From Maribacter forsetii DSM 18668 (GTDB lineage: Bacteria > Bacteroidota > Bacteroidia > Flavobacteriales > Flavobacteriaceae), in assembly GCF_000744105.1 (NCBI RefSeq), contig NZ_JQLH01000001.1:3726001-3790000 (forward strand): a stretch of 64,000 bases of DNA, in the 5' to 3' direction. The notes below the pieces were generated by a model. The model searched no databases. It was given only the letters and a program-made list of their open reading frames with translations, and had not been told where the DNA came from. This document shows positions 43,047 through 51,855 of this stretch, piece after piece. The translations under genes and the position numbers were made by a program. Position 1 is the stretch's first letter. Each line of letters begins with the position of its first letter.

Positions 43047-43958
43047 TTAATGCTTTACTTCAAGTTCGTAAAAACTGACCTTGGCAAATGAACCTTCATC
43101 TCTGCTTTGAAAATAATTACCTGCTTTAAAGTAATTTTCAAAAACACCCCATCTTTTCATGTTATAATCGTCATAAACGGCGTATTCTGTTTTATTCAAC
43201 GAAACCACCATTTTACCATCTGTAACTTTCACTTCAATTTGAAACTTACCGAAACCTACTTCTTCTTCAAAATTGAATCCTTCATCATCTGTCCAAGCTT
43301 CTTCATGCAATATGCCAAGAGCATTTACATCTGCATATTTTAATTTTTTTGTTTTGACTCTAATTTTACCATTCTGCCAATATATCTTTAATACCGGCGG
43401 CGCATTATTGTCTTTTTGCTTGATTAAATCTTTTTGATCATTAGTCAACCTACCATGAATTTGTAGAATGATTACTTTATGATACTTACCATTCTTATCT
43501 CTTGAAACCTCATCAACTGATAGTTTTGCCTTTAAAGTGCCCCCTTGCTTAAATGTCCAATTTACATTGTCATTTCCTGGAACCATTTGTTCTCTTAATT
43601 CTGACCTAGAATATTTAGTATTGGCAGTTGTTGCAGTTGTTGGATACGCATAAAAAGTGAGAGCTCCTTTTGTAGAATCATTGTACATGTAAGGTTTCAG
43701 CACCTCATTTGTAGCATAATTCAAAATCTCTGGCGGTGCTACACTTATTGCCCCTCCTTTACCACTACCTTCTGGTATTGTAACCTTCCAGTTACTTAAA
43801 TCAATTTCCGGTAGCTTAACTTTCTTCTTTCTTTTTTTGGATTTTTTAAGTTTTACATCCGATTCTGAAACGCTACTTTTCTGATTTTGAGAAGTAGCGT
43901 TTACAGATAGAAATAGCAATACTATAAATACCAATATTCCTTTTCGGGTGTTTTGCAT
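43047..43958 (-). CDS. PL7 alginate lyase, secreted
   Basis: 303 residues. A classical signal peptide (MQNTRKGILVFIVLLFLSVN, cleavage near ATSQ) with no lipobox Cys, followed by a basic Lys-rich linker (KLKKSKKRKKKVK) instead of the acidic one in its neighbour, then a PL7 domain (about 45-303). Motifs: RSELREQM (about 122), LQIHGRL (about 166) and YFKAGNYFQ (about 276). It would release alginate oligosaccharides, in the periplasm or outside. No type IX C-terminal domain is seen. It is the product of a tandem duplication with the gene downstream, with 10 bp between, and is 10 bp after the PKD lipoprotein gene. Confidence 0.92.
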   Translation of the reverse strand: MQNTRKGILVFIVLLFLSVNATSQNQKSSVSESDVKLKKSKKRKKKVKLPEIDLSNWKVTIPEGSGKGGAISVAPPEILNYATNEVLKPYMYNDSTKGALTFYAYPTTATTANTKYSRSELREQMVPGNDNVNWTFKQGGTLKAKLSVDEVSRDKNGKYHKVIILQIHGRLTNDQKDLIKQKDNNAPPVLKIYWQNGKIRVKTKKLKYADVNALGILHEEAWTDDEGFNFEEEVGFGKFQIEVKVTDGKMVVSLNKTEYAVYDDYNMKRWGVFENYFKAGNYFQSRDEGSFAKVSFYELEVKH

Positions 43959-43968
43959 AAATTACAAA

Positions 43969-45411
43969 TTAAGGGTTCACTGAACGAACCTTCACATTAT
44001 CTATAAATGCATCTGCAGGTGTTACTGCAAAAAACATTATAGCAACTTCTCCACTATCATTAGCGGTAAAAGGAATTTGCACCAATGTACCTGCACCATC
44101 TGTCGTATCTGAGAACTTACCCTCTGCTACAAATCCTTCGTTAAATCCTAAATTATCTCCTATGTTGTCAACAGCATCTGCCCCATCATCATACTGACCA
44201 TCTAGAATTAATCCTACTATTTTTCTACCACCAATTGGATCTGTACCGCTATCGTCCTTTATTGCATATTGATATTCTAAAATATAATCTGCACCAGGAA
44301 CCAAATTAAGCTCTTGATATGCATATCTAGAACTAGAAGTTCTTAAATCACCACCAGATTGACTTGATGACCATTTTGCCCCTCTTGTTTTACTACCTGT
44401 ATCAACTCCATCATAATCTTGATTAGAACCATCTGAACTAGAACCAAAAGGATTAGTTTCCCCATCCGTAAATGTTGTCCATTTCCAAAAATCTTGACCA
44501 TCTTCAAAATCACCGTTCAAAATAGAAGAACCTGTCATTCTTGACATATATATATTGTCTACCGTAATTGTTGCATGATCATTTGCAGTACCAGTACTTC
44601 CTAATTCAAAAAGGATTGTTTCAAATTGCGATACAGGAGATGAAAAATCTGTAGCCAAGTCCAAATCAAAACCTGTCCACTCACCATCTGTTAAATCCAA
44701 ATCATCAATTATATGACTAGTACCGTTTGTACTATCTACTAAAGTTATTTTTAACTTATCTATACCTGTAGCAAACTCAGAATATACATCAAAATGAATA
44801 TCATTTGATCCAACACCGCTATAGAATGCGTCTGCTGCAACCACCTCATCACTTAAAGCAAATTCACCTACATCACTATGCAATCTAGAAAATTCCAATA
44901 GATTGTTTCCTGAATCCAAAATAACAGCCTTACCACCTGTACCCGCTGTACCAACAGAACTAGCGTCTGTAAAAATGTTTAAAAGATTATATCTTTTAAC
45001 TTCTGGTGACGCAGGAGCACTGTCAATAGATTGCACAGTATGCTCTACCGTAATATCTTCAGTTTTAACCAGATCGGTTTGCCCTGAAGCTTTAGTCGTA
45101 ACGGTTATGGTGTAGTCTGCAGATGCTTCAACGTTAGAATAATCATATGTAGCAGATTCTCCTTGCAATGCTGTTAACGGTGTACTACCATCACCAAAAT
45201 CAATTACGTACGAATCTACACCAACAGTTAACGGTGTTACCGTAACAATGGTACCATCTCCACTAGCTGATACATCAAAACTTGAAAATACGCTTCCAAT
45301 AGAACCGCCAGAAGAATCAACTGGCTCAATTGGCTCATAACCATCTTCATCACATGACATGATCAGACCAGTTATCAAAAGGGCACTTATTCCTTTTTTA
45401 ATTAAACTCAT
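43969..45411 (-). CDS. PKD-domain surface lipoprotein of the alginate locus
   Basis: 480 residues. Lipidated Cys20 (LLITGLIMSCDEDGYEP), with acidic residues right after it, which favours surface display. Residues about 40-125 form a PKD-like Ig domain (VDSYVIDFGDGSTPLTALQG), after which two beta-rich stretches follow that resemble carbohydrate-binding jelly rolls (about 140-295 and 300-480, the latter with NGDFEDGQDFWKWTTF and AFIDNVKVRS). It has no lyase motifs. Its place right after the SusCD pair suggests a glycan-binding protein (SusE/F-like in role), but ligand is inferred from neighbours only. There is a 150-bp gap before it with a possible hairpin. Confidence 0.78.
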   Translation of the reverse strand: MSLIKKGISALLITGLIMSCDEDGYEPIEPVDSSGGSIGSVFSSFDVSASGDGTIVTVTPLTVGVDSYVIDFGDGSTPLTALQGESATYDYSNVEASADYTITVTTKASGQTDLVKTEDITVEHTVQSIDSAPASPEVKRYNLLNIFTDASSVGTAGTGGKAVILDSGNNLLEFSRLHSDVGEFALSDEVVAADAFYSGVGSNDIHFDVYSEFATGIDKLKITLVDSTNGTSHIIDDLDLTDGEWTGFDLDLATDFSSPVSQFETILFELGSTGTANDHATITVDNIYMSRMTGSSILNGDFEDGQDFWKWTTFTDGETNPFGSSSDGSNQDYDGVDTGSKTRGAKWSSSQSGGDLRTSSSRYAYQELNLVPGADYILEYQYAIKDDSGTDPIGGRKIVGLILDGQYDDGADAVDNIGDNLGFNEGFVAEGKFSDTTDGAGTLVQIPFTANDSGEVAIMFFAVTPADAFIDNVKVRSVNP

Positions 45412-45502
45412 AATATTATATTTTTTTATTTTTTGTTAGATGCTTCTTAAACAATTTAAATTTCTGATTAAGAATATACATGATGTCTTGAAGTGTAATC
45501 TA

Positions 45503-45536
45503 AAAATGAAACTACTGTTAACTGCAGTGGCATTTT
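45503..45536 (-). promoter_or_regulatory. Weak interrupted hairpin between two PKD lipoprotein genes
   Basis: Outer arms AAAATG/CATTTT and inner arms ACTG/CAGT around a short loop, followed on the minus strand by a few T. It sits in the only large gap (150 bp) of the susC-to-PL7 gene run and could be an attenuator or the site of an internal promoter. The pairing is imperfect. Confidence 0.3.
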
Positions 45537-45561
45537 TAAATTACATTTTCAAGAATTTTCA

Positions 45562-46383
45562 CTAATTCAGTCTATCAATACTAATTTTAGAGAATCTACA
45601 TTCTGTTCCTGCATATTCAATATTAAATCTCATGTTCTCTGTATCATCACCAGTTGTAAAAGAGAATGATGTTTGAACGTATGATGAAGCTTGATCAGTT
45701 AACGGAATTTCTTGTAAAAGAAAATCATCTCCTGTATCTGCATCTTCTATTAATAATGTACCTGCAGAAGTACCGGTAGTTTTACTCACATACCAGAACG
45801 TTATCTCATAAGTTGCACCAGAAACCACACGGATGCTTTGATCAAGAAAGTTAGAACTGCTACTTAGTTTAGCCGCACCATTATCTTCTGGTGGTGTTGG
45901 CGAAGAACTTGCAGAGTAAGAACTAGTAGTTCCCCTATCTACACCGGCCCAAGGTGTTCTTGGATCACACAAGAAATCTGGACACTGAAAAGCCGCTACC
46001 AACTCATCTACAACCACAACATCTAATGTAACAGTTGATGTAACACCATTACCATCACTTGAAACTAAAGTAACAGGAAATGTACCTTCACCAGAAAACT
46101 GAAATGTAGGATCACGATCTGTAGAAGTTTCACCGCCACCAAAATCCCATAAATAGGAAGACGCTTCAGTTGAAAGATCAGTAAAATTTATTATGGTAAA
46201 ATCTGTTTGATCCGCCGTATAATCAAAATTAGCTTCAGGAAATATCGTATCTGCCTTTGAATTAGAATCTGGCAAATCATCTCTAAAAGTATCCGAACCA
46301 ACACAACCAACAAAAGAACTTGTAATTACTACACTAAAGAGTAACAGAGTTGTTTTTCGGAAAATATTTTGTTTAATTTTCAT
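45562..46383 (-). CDS. PKD-domain lipoprotein (SusE-like position)
   Basis: 273 residues. Lipoprotein signal with lipidated Cys27 (SVVITSSFVGCVGSD), then a PKD domain (about 45-125, with ANFDYTADQTDFTIINFTD and SYLWDFGGGETSTDRDP, the SxxWDFG motif). The C-terminal half (about 130-273) is a beta-sandwich reminiscent of carbohydrate-binding modules (SYSASSSPTPPEDNGAAKL and YEITFWYVSK). It is 19 bp after susD, and probably binds alginate or its products at the surface. No enzymatic motif is seen. The two PKD lipoproteins of the locus are only distantly alike. Confidence 0.78.
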   Translation of the reverse strand: MKIKQNIFRKTTLLLFSVVITSSFVGCVGSDTFRDDLPDSNSKADTIFPEANFDYTADQTDFTIINFTDLSTEASSYLWDFGGGETSTDRDPTFQFSGEGTFPVTLVSSDGNGVTSTVTLDVVVVDELVAAFQCPDFLCDPRTPWAGVDRGTTSSYSASSSPTPPEDNGAAKLSSSSNFLDQSIRVVSGATYEITFWYVSKTTGTSAGTLLIEDADTGDDFLLQEIPLTDQASSYVQTSFSFTTGDDTENMRFNIEYAGTECRFSKISIDRLN

Positions 46384-46402
46384 AGTTTAAAAGTTTTAAA
46401 AT

Positions 46403-47845
46403 TTAATATCCCGGGTTTTGTGTCAAAAGTCCGCCGCTTATATTTATTTCTCTTGCTGGAATAGGCAATAATAATTTTCTTGCATCAAATACATATCCCA
46501 TCTCCGCAGAATGAGCACTTAGTACAGATTCAGCTACACCGAACCTAAGTAAGTCGAACCAACGTTGATTCTCAAAAGCCAATTCTACTCTTCTTTCAAC
46601 TAACAAATCCTCTTTGGTAATCGTAGAAACGGTTGCCGGTAAGCCAGCTCTATCTCTTACCGCTTGAAAAGATGCTATCGCAGCAGAACTTGTAGTTGAT
46701 GCACCGCCTGCCATAATTGCCTCAACATGCATTAAAAGAACATCTGCATAACGTAATGCTATATAATCGTTACCTGCATCTCTAGCACTTGCACCGTAAG
46801 AAGGTGGTGTAGTTGTAATATCTGACCCTTCAGGTAAAAATTTAATTACTTCATTTGATGTTCCAAAAGTAATATACGATTCAGCTGTTCTATTACCACC
46901 AAAGGCAGCGAAGTCCAACACTAAATTTTCATTTACAATGTTTTGACCATCTTCTGAACCCGCACGAGTTGAAGAAGTAAATTCAGACGAAAAACTTTGA
47001 CTTTCCGAACTATTACCAGTTTGATATTGCACTGCAAAAATAATTTCATCATTCAATTCACTATAAAAGACATCATGAAAATTACTTTCTAAACTAAAAC
47101 TACCACTATTAATAATAGACTCACATAATTGCTGTGCAGCACTATAATCTGGAGATTCAAGAGAAAGATAAACTTTGGCTAAAATTCCTTGAGCCGCAGC
47201 TTTTGACGCTCTTGATTTAGATGAATTATCTAAAACGGTTACAGCTTCTTCTAAATCGGCTATAATTTGATCATAAACTTGTGCTTCTGGTATTCTAGTA
47301 AACAACGCTTCGTTATCGGTAGGACCTACCACTGAAGTTACCAATGGCACTGCACCGAACATTCTAACTAGCTTAAAGTATGCATACGTTCTTAAAAACT
47401 TAGCTTCTGCAGTATACCTTGCTTGATTGCCTTCATCTGCTACATCAATAAAATCTAAGATATTGTTAGCCCTGAAAACAACTTCATACATAGAAGCATA
47501 GTAATCTTCAGATTCTACATTATTAGCATTAACAACATATCTATGAAAATCGGCTTTAGAACCTTCAAGTGTTGCATTTCTCGTATTATCTGTACGATGC
47601 TCAGTTAAAAGATGTTCAAATTGAACGCCTCTATTGAAATCACCAATATTAGATTCAGTATTACTATTTACACCTTGTAAGGCATCGTAAATTCCATACA
47701 CACCAGACAACACGTCTGCATCAGATTGAAAGAAACCGTCTACAGCAACTGCCGTATCTGGTAATGGATTTAAAAATTCCTCAGTATCACAGGAAACAAA
47801 AACGGATACTGTTACGGCAAAAATTATATATTTTATATGTTTCAT
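46403..47845 (-). CDS. susD: SusD-like outer-membrane lipoprotein
   Basis: 480 residues. Lipidated Cys19 (FAVTVSVFVSCDTEEFLNPLP), and the acidic Asp-Thr-Glu-Glu after it favours surface export. The helix-rich TPR-like SusD fold is recognisable: FFQSDADVLSGVYGIYDAL, NNILDFIDVADEG, AEAKFLRTYAYFKLVRMFG, AAAQGILAKVYLSLE, YIALRYADVLLMHVEAI and a C-terminal LVERRVELAFENQRWFDLLRFG (core RRVELAFENQRWFDLLR). It would capture alginate oligosaccharides and close over the SusC channel. The start follows the susC stop after 17 bp. Confidence 0.93.
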   Translation of the reverse strand: MKHIKYIIFAVTVSVFVSCDTEEFLNPLPDTAVAVDGFFQSDADVLSGVYGIYDALQGVNSNTESNIGDFNRGVQFEHLLTEHRTDNTRNATLEGSKADFHRYVVNANNVESEDYYASMYEVVFRANNILDFIDVADEGNQARYTAEAKFLRTYAYFKLVRMFGAVPLVTSVVGPTDNEALFTRIPEAQVYDQIIADLEEAVTVLDNSSKSRASKAAAQGILAKVYLSLESPDYSAAQQLCESIINSGSFSLESNFHDVFYSELNDEIIFAVQYQTGNSSESQSFSSEFTSSTRAGSEDGQNIVNENLVLDFAAFGGNRTAESYITFGTSNEVIKFLPEGSDITTTPPSYGASARDAGNDYIALRYADVLLMHVEAIMAGGASTTSSAAIASFQAVRDRAGLPATVSTITKEDLLVERRVELAFENQRWFDLLRFGVAESVLSAHSAEMGYVFDARKLLLPIPAREINISGGLLTQNPGY

Positions 47846-47862
47846 CGTTTGTTTTTTTTAGA

Positions 47863-50800
47863 TTAAAAGTCAACGTTAAGACCAAATGTTACCGTTCTAA
47901 AGATTGGCGTACCTGCTCTTTGAGAACCATAAGCTCTTGGATTGCTACCATCTATATGTTCTGGATTGAAACCATGGTAATCATCTGCAGTGATATAAAG
48001 CAGATTCTGAGCAGTAGCATAAACTCTTAAACCACTTACCCCTATACGTTCTGCAACATCATTTGAAAAATTATAACCAAGATTTACATTACGTAAAGAG
48101 AAGTAATCTGCACTCGCAATAACATCACTTGTCAATACCTTTTCTTGAATGAACGAAACATCAGATACTAGACCATTAGCTACCGCTTCTAACTCACCAC
48201 CACTTCTTGTTCTATTACCAAACCAGTTGTAGAAATATTGATCTCCAATATTATTAACCTGAGCTCCTAAGCTACCTTGAACCATAAATGAAAAATCTAC
48301 ATTTCCGAATTTAAATTCGTTAGTAAAACTGTAAACCAAATCTGGATAAGGACTACCTAAAATAGTTTTGTCTTCTTCAGTTATTAAACCATCACCATTT
48401 AAATCTTTAACAATCGTATCATCAGACTGACCATTTATCCTGTTCCAAGGACTGTCAACATATGTTGTTCTAAAAGAAGTTTCATCAAAAGCTTCCTCAT
48501 CTACAACGTAACCCCAGAAAGAAGATATTGGCTCTCCAATTCTATTAATCCATTGAGAATTTCTACCATAATCATCTTCAATTAAAGCATTGTTAGAATC
48601 TCCGAAGCTTAGTAATTCATTTTTATTCGTAGATGCTATAAAAGTTGAATTCCAAGAGAAATTTTCATTAGAAACATTTCTAGTTCTCAACTCAAGTTCA
48701 ACACCTTTGTTTTGAACTTCACCTAAATTCACAATACCACTATTAAACCCAGATATGTAAGAAACAGGGTTGTTCAATAACAACTCATCACTTGTTCTTT
48801 CGTAGTAATCAATAGAACCAGAGATTCTATTATTAAAGAAGCCATAATCCAAACCAACAGTCAATTCCTTTGAAGCTTCCCATTGTAATAATGTGTTAGC
48901 AATATTTAGTGGAGATACACCAGCTGCAATACTACCATTATCAATTGAATTAGAATTTTGTAACAATGCCAAATAAGGCCATGAGTTAACAATATCATCA
49001 CCTACATTAAAATTCTCTGCCCCGGTAAGACCGTAACTTGCTCTGAATTTCATAGTATTAACAGCGTCACTATTTACCAAGAAATTTTCTTTAGCAACAT
49101 TCCAACCTACAGATACAGCAGGGAAGTTACCCCATTTAGAATCTATACCAAATACAGAACTACCATCTCGTCTAAAAGAAGCATTCACTAAATACTTTCC
49201 TTTGTATGCGTAGTTAACTCTTGCAAAGTATCCTAACTTTTTAAGCTCAGTATTAATCTCTGTAGGAAGGTCAACTAAAGTAGCACCTTGAAAGTTTTTA
49301 AGTAAATCATTAGAAAAACCACTACCAGTAGTAATACTTTCTTCAGATTTCCTTTTCTGTATAGTAGCCCCTAATAACAAGTTTAAATCGTGATCATCAC
49401 CAAATGTCTTTGTATAGTTCAAAGTATTATCAGAAATAACCCTTGTTCTAAATCTATTAGCTAAATAATAAGAAGCTCTAGAATTACCACTTGCATGATT
49501 TAATACACCATCATATCTAGTTCTCTTTCTCTGCTCAAGTGTAACACCTAATTGCGTTTTAGCGGTCAACCCGTCTAAAAGCTCATAACTTAAGTATGTA
49601 GACCCAAATAATTTGGTGTTATATTCAAAATGCTCTCTTTCCACATATTGAGCATATGGGTTAGAATCACCCGATGTACGAGGTCTACTATCATTGCCAT
49701 CTCCATTAACATCTAATTCAACTAAATGGTTTTCGTAAAAGTAATCTCCAACTCCAACATCTGGATAAACAGATCTATCAATAAATTGCAAAGATTCTTC
49801 TGTATGATAAATAGGCAACCATGGAGATTGACGTGTTGGATTATGAATAGACGTTGGCAATCTTCTTTGTTTTGTATAAGACGGTGTAGCTCTTATACCA
49901 AATCTTGCTTTCTCACCAATTTTAGAATCCACTTTCATGTTGGCAGAAAACAACTTATAGTCATCTGTAATAACTACACCTTCATCATGAAGATACCTTA
50001 AAGAAGTACTGAACTTAGTATCTTCTGAGCCTCCTCTAGCAGATATCGAGTGACTGGTTATAGCCCCTCCGTCAAAGAAAACATCTTGCCAATCTCTATC
50101 AACACCTGTAGCCTGCACTAACAATTGCGCATACTGAGTTTCATTTGAAAGAGTACCTGTTGCAGCTTGTTCTATTTTAGCCCATTCAGACACACTTTTT
50201 CTGTAATCATCACTACCATGGGCACTTTTAATACCTGTGTAAGTCTGATAGCTAAATTTAGTTTTACCGGCCTTACCGCTTTTGGTAGTAATTAAAATTA
50301 CACCGTTAGAACCTTCACTACCATAAATTGCGGCAGAAGCAGCATCTTTTAATACCTCAAAAGATTCTACATCATTCATATCAAGGTTACCAAGAAACTC
50401 TGAACTTACTACTACCCCATCAATTACCAATGCAGGACCAGAATCAGCCGTTACCGAACCAATACCTCTAATAGTAATAGTAGGAGCACCACCCGCTTCA
50501 GCATTAGTAGCTTGAATATTAACACCTGAAACTTGACCTATTAATGCGTCATCAACCCTTGACACCGCTATTTGGTCTAGATTTTCGTTAGTTACTTTAG
50601 AAATTGAACCGGTAACGGTAGATTTTTTCTGCGTACCATAACCAACAACTACAACTTCGTCTAATTGACTAGCGTCTTCATTTAAAGTAACACTAACTGT
50701 TTTCTGTGAAACGATAGCTACTGTTTCAGTAGTATATCCTATATAAGAAAAACGTAGAATATCCCCACTAGTTACTTTAATGCTAAAATTTCCATCAAAA

Positions 50801-50967
50801 TCACTTTGAGTTCCTCTTGTTGTATTTGCTACAACGATATTTGCACCAGGTATTGGTACATTGTTTGCATCTACTACCGTACCTGATAGATCATAGGTGT
50901 CTTGTGCAAATAATTGTATGTTGACAAGCAACATTACAACCATAAAAATTTTTAATTTAAAATTCAT
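47863..50967 (-). CDS. susC: SusC-like TonB-dependent outer-membrane importer
   Basis: 1034 residues. Signal peptide (MNFKLKIFMVVMLLVNIQLFAQ), then a CarboxypepD_reg-like domain (about 25-110, LSGTVVDANNVPIPGANIVV), the TonB-box and plug region (VTLNEDASQLDEVVVVGYG, then TVTGSISKVTNENL, about 115-225) and a 22-strand barrel ending in a terminal Phe (FGLNVDF). With SusD it would import alginate oligosaccharides using TonB energy. It is the first gene of the locus. The distance to the candidate promoter and operator cluster is about 350 bp, giving an unusually long leader. SusC substrate is inferred from neighbouring PL7 genes. Confidence 0.94.
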   Translation of the reverse strand: MNFKLKIFMVVMLLVNIQLFAQDTYDLSGTVVDANNVPIPGANIVVANTTRGTQSDFDGNFSIKVTSGDILRFSYIGYTTETVAIVSQKTVSVTLNEDASQLDEVVVVGYGTQKKSTVTGSISKVTNENLDQIAVSRVDDALIGQVSGVNIQATNAEAGGAPTITIRGIGSVTADSGPALVIDGVVVSSEFLGNLDMNDVESFEVLKDAASAAIYGSEGSNGVILITTKSGKAGKTKFSYQTYTGIKSAHGSDDYRKSVSEWAKIEQAATGTLSNETQYAQLLVQATGVDRDWQDVFFDGGAITSHSISARGGSEDTKFSTSLRYLHDEGVVITDDYKLFSANMKVDSKIGEKARFGIRATPSYTKQRRLPTSIHNPTRQSPWLPIYHTEESLQFIDRSVYPDVGVGDYFYENHLVELDVNGDGNDSRPRTSGDSNPYAQYVEREHFEYNTKLFGSTYLSYELLDGLTAKTQLGVTLEQRKRTRYDGVLNHASGNSRASYYLANRFRTRVISDNTLNYTKTFGDDHDLNLLLGATIQKRKSEESITTGSGFSNDLLKNFQGATLVDLPTEINTELKKLGYFARVNYAYKGKYLVNASFRRDGSSVFGIDSKWGNFPAVSVGWNVAKENFLVNSDAVNTMKFRASYGLTGAENFNVGDDIVNSWPYLALLQNSNSIDNGSIAAGVSPLNIANTLLQWEASKELTVGLDYGFFNNRISGSIDYYERTSDELLLNNPVSYISGFNSGIVNLGEVQNKGVELELRTRNVSNENFSWNSTFIASTNKNELLSFGDSNNALIEDDYGRNSQWINRIGEPISSFWGYVVDEEAFDETSFRTTYVDSPWNRINGQSDDTIVKDLNGDGLITEEDKTILGSPYPDLVYSFTNEFKFGNVDFSFMVQGSLGAQVNNIGDQYFYNWFGNRTRSGGELEAVANGLVSDVSFIQEKVLTSDVIASADYFSLRNVNLGYNFSNDVAERIGVSGLRVYATAQNLLYITADDYHGFNPEHIDGSNPRAYGSQRAGTPIFRTVTFGLNVDF

Positions 50968-51151
50968 CTGTGTTATATTAAGTTAGTTCTATTGAATTGG
51001 CTTCTGCCATCTTTTTGATCTACTTAAAATGCGATTACATACCTCGCATCATAATCTCCAATATTCCTATACACACACTTTCATCTTAAATCAATGAAAA
51101 TTCCTATTTTTACAAGGAAATGTGTTTATAGCAATATTTACATGTTTGTGT

Positions 51152-51184
51152 ATTACTTCCCTTCGAAATGAAGTAATTTTTTTT
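51152..51184 (+). terminator. Terminator-like hairpin, plus strand, no gene upstream
   Basis: Arms ATTACTTC (51152-51159) and GAAGTAAT (51170-51177), loop of 10, followed by a T8 run on the plus strand (to 51184). It has the form of an intrinsic terminator, yet no plus-strand gene precedes it: the plus strand here is antisense to the susC leader. Confidence 0.6.
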
Positions 51185-51188
51185 ATTA

Positions 51189-51219
51189 AAAGGATGGGCG
51201 AGCACCCGTCCTTTTTTTA
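51189..51219 (+). terminator. Second terminator-like hairpin, plus strand
   Basis: Arms AAAGGATGGG (51189-51198) and CCCGTCCTTT (51205-51214) with one T-G wobble and a 6-base loop, then a T run to 51218. It follows the previous hairpin by only 4 bp. On the minus strand the stem is followed by only four T, so the plus direction is favoured. Confidence 0.65.
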
Positions 51220-51287
51220 TGCAATTTTATTCTAAAGTTTCACGTCATTTTTTTTAGTTTATAAAGGTTCTTTAATTTCAATATTTT

Positions 51288-51329
51288 AACTGGTTTACCA
51301 AATTGGTTCGTCAAACTGGTTTACCAAAT
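51288..51329. promoter_or_regulatory. FadR/GntR-type operator array upstream of susC
   Basis: Two identical 16-mers AACTGGTTTACCAAAT (51288-51303 and 51314-51329) have cores TGGTTTACCA 26 bp apart. A third, degenerate site TTGGTTCGTCAA (51303-51314) is centred exactly midway, 13 bp from each. TGGT-N2-ACCA is the architecture of FadR-subfamily operators such as those of the hexuronate regulators UxuR/ExuR. The locus encodes such a regulator at 41179-41880. Confidence 0.72.
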
Positions 51330-51332
51330 ATA
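51325..51332 (-). promoter_or_regulatory. Candidate -7 box of susC, overlapping the operator
   Basis: On the minus strand this reads TATATTTG, an exact match to the Bacteroidota -7 consensus TANNTTTG, directly abutting the second TGGTTTACCA core. A start near 51318 would give a susC leader of about 350 nt. No clear -33 TTTG is seen. A repressor bound at the array would block it. Confidence 0.45.
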
Positions 51333-51855
51333 TGTTATTATATTGTTAAAAAAAATTACATTAATGATTTAAAGGCTTGTTTTTTGAGATTAAACAGGAT
51401 TATGGATTGTAAAATTATAAAATTGATAAAATATTAAGCTCATTTTTAGAAATGCATAATTTAACAGAAACTCCACTATACAGGACGATGAGAAAGGTTT
51501 TTCCGTTAACCTTATTTAAATCTTTCTTTAAAATTTGATAAAAACAATACAAATTCAAGTCTCTTAAAAATTTAACATATTTATTAGCCTTTCAACGAAA
51601 ATTTCAAAAGACTTACTATATGAAATGATTTGAAAACTTAAAAAGCTTTAATAAAAACAAGGGTAAGTGATGCACTAACTACAGCAGAAAGAATAACAAA
51701 TTTTCACCTAAAGTAAAACAACCAGTATTAGAGTTCATAAAGTTCTATTTAACTAAAAAATAGATTGAAATTAGTGTTTGAATTTCTAATTAATACTAAT
51801 AGTGTAATTACTTAGAAAAAGGAAGAAAAATAACAATACAAAATAGATAAAATAA

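Larger units (their letters stand above)
50968..51855. other. Long gene-free susC leader and promoter region
   Basis: About 890 bp with no credible protein gene on either strand. It holds a small dyad in the leader (TGCGA/TCGCA around 51030-51050), two terminator-shaped hairpins on the plus strand (51152-51184 and 51189-51219), an operator array (51288-51329) and a -7 box. From about 51340 to 51855 it is AT-rich and I see nothing definite. Confidence 0.7.
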
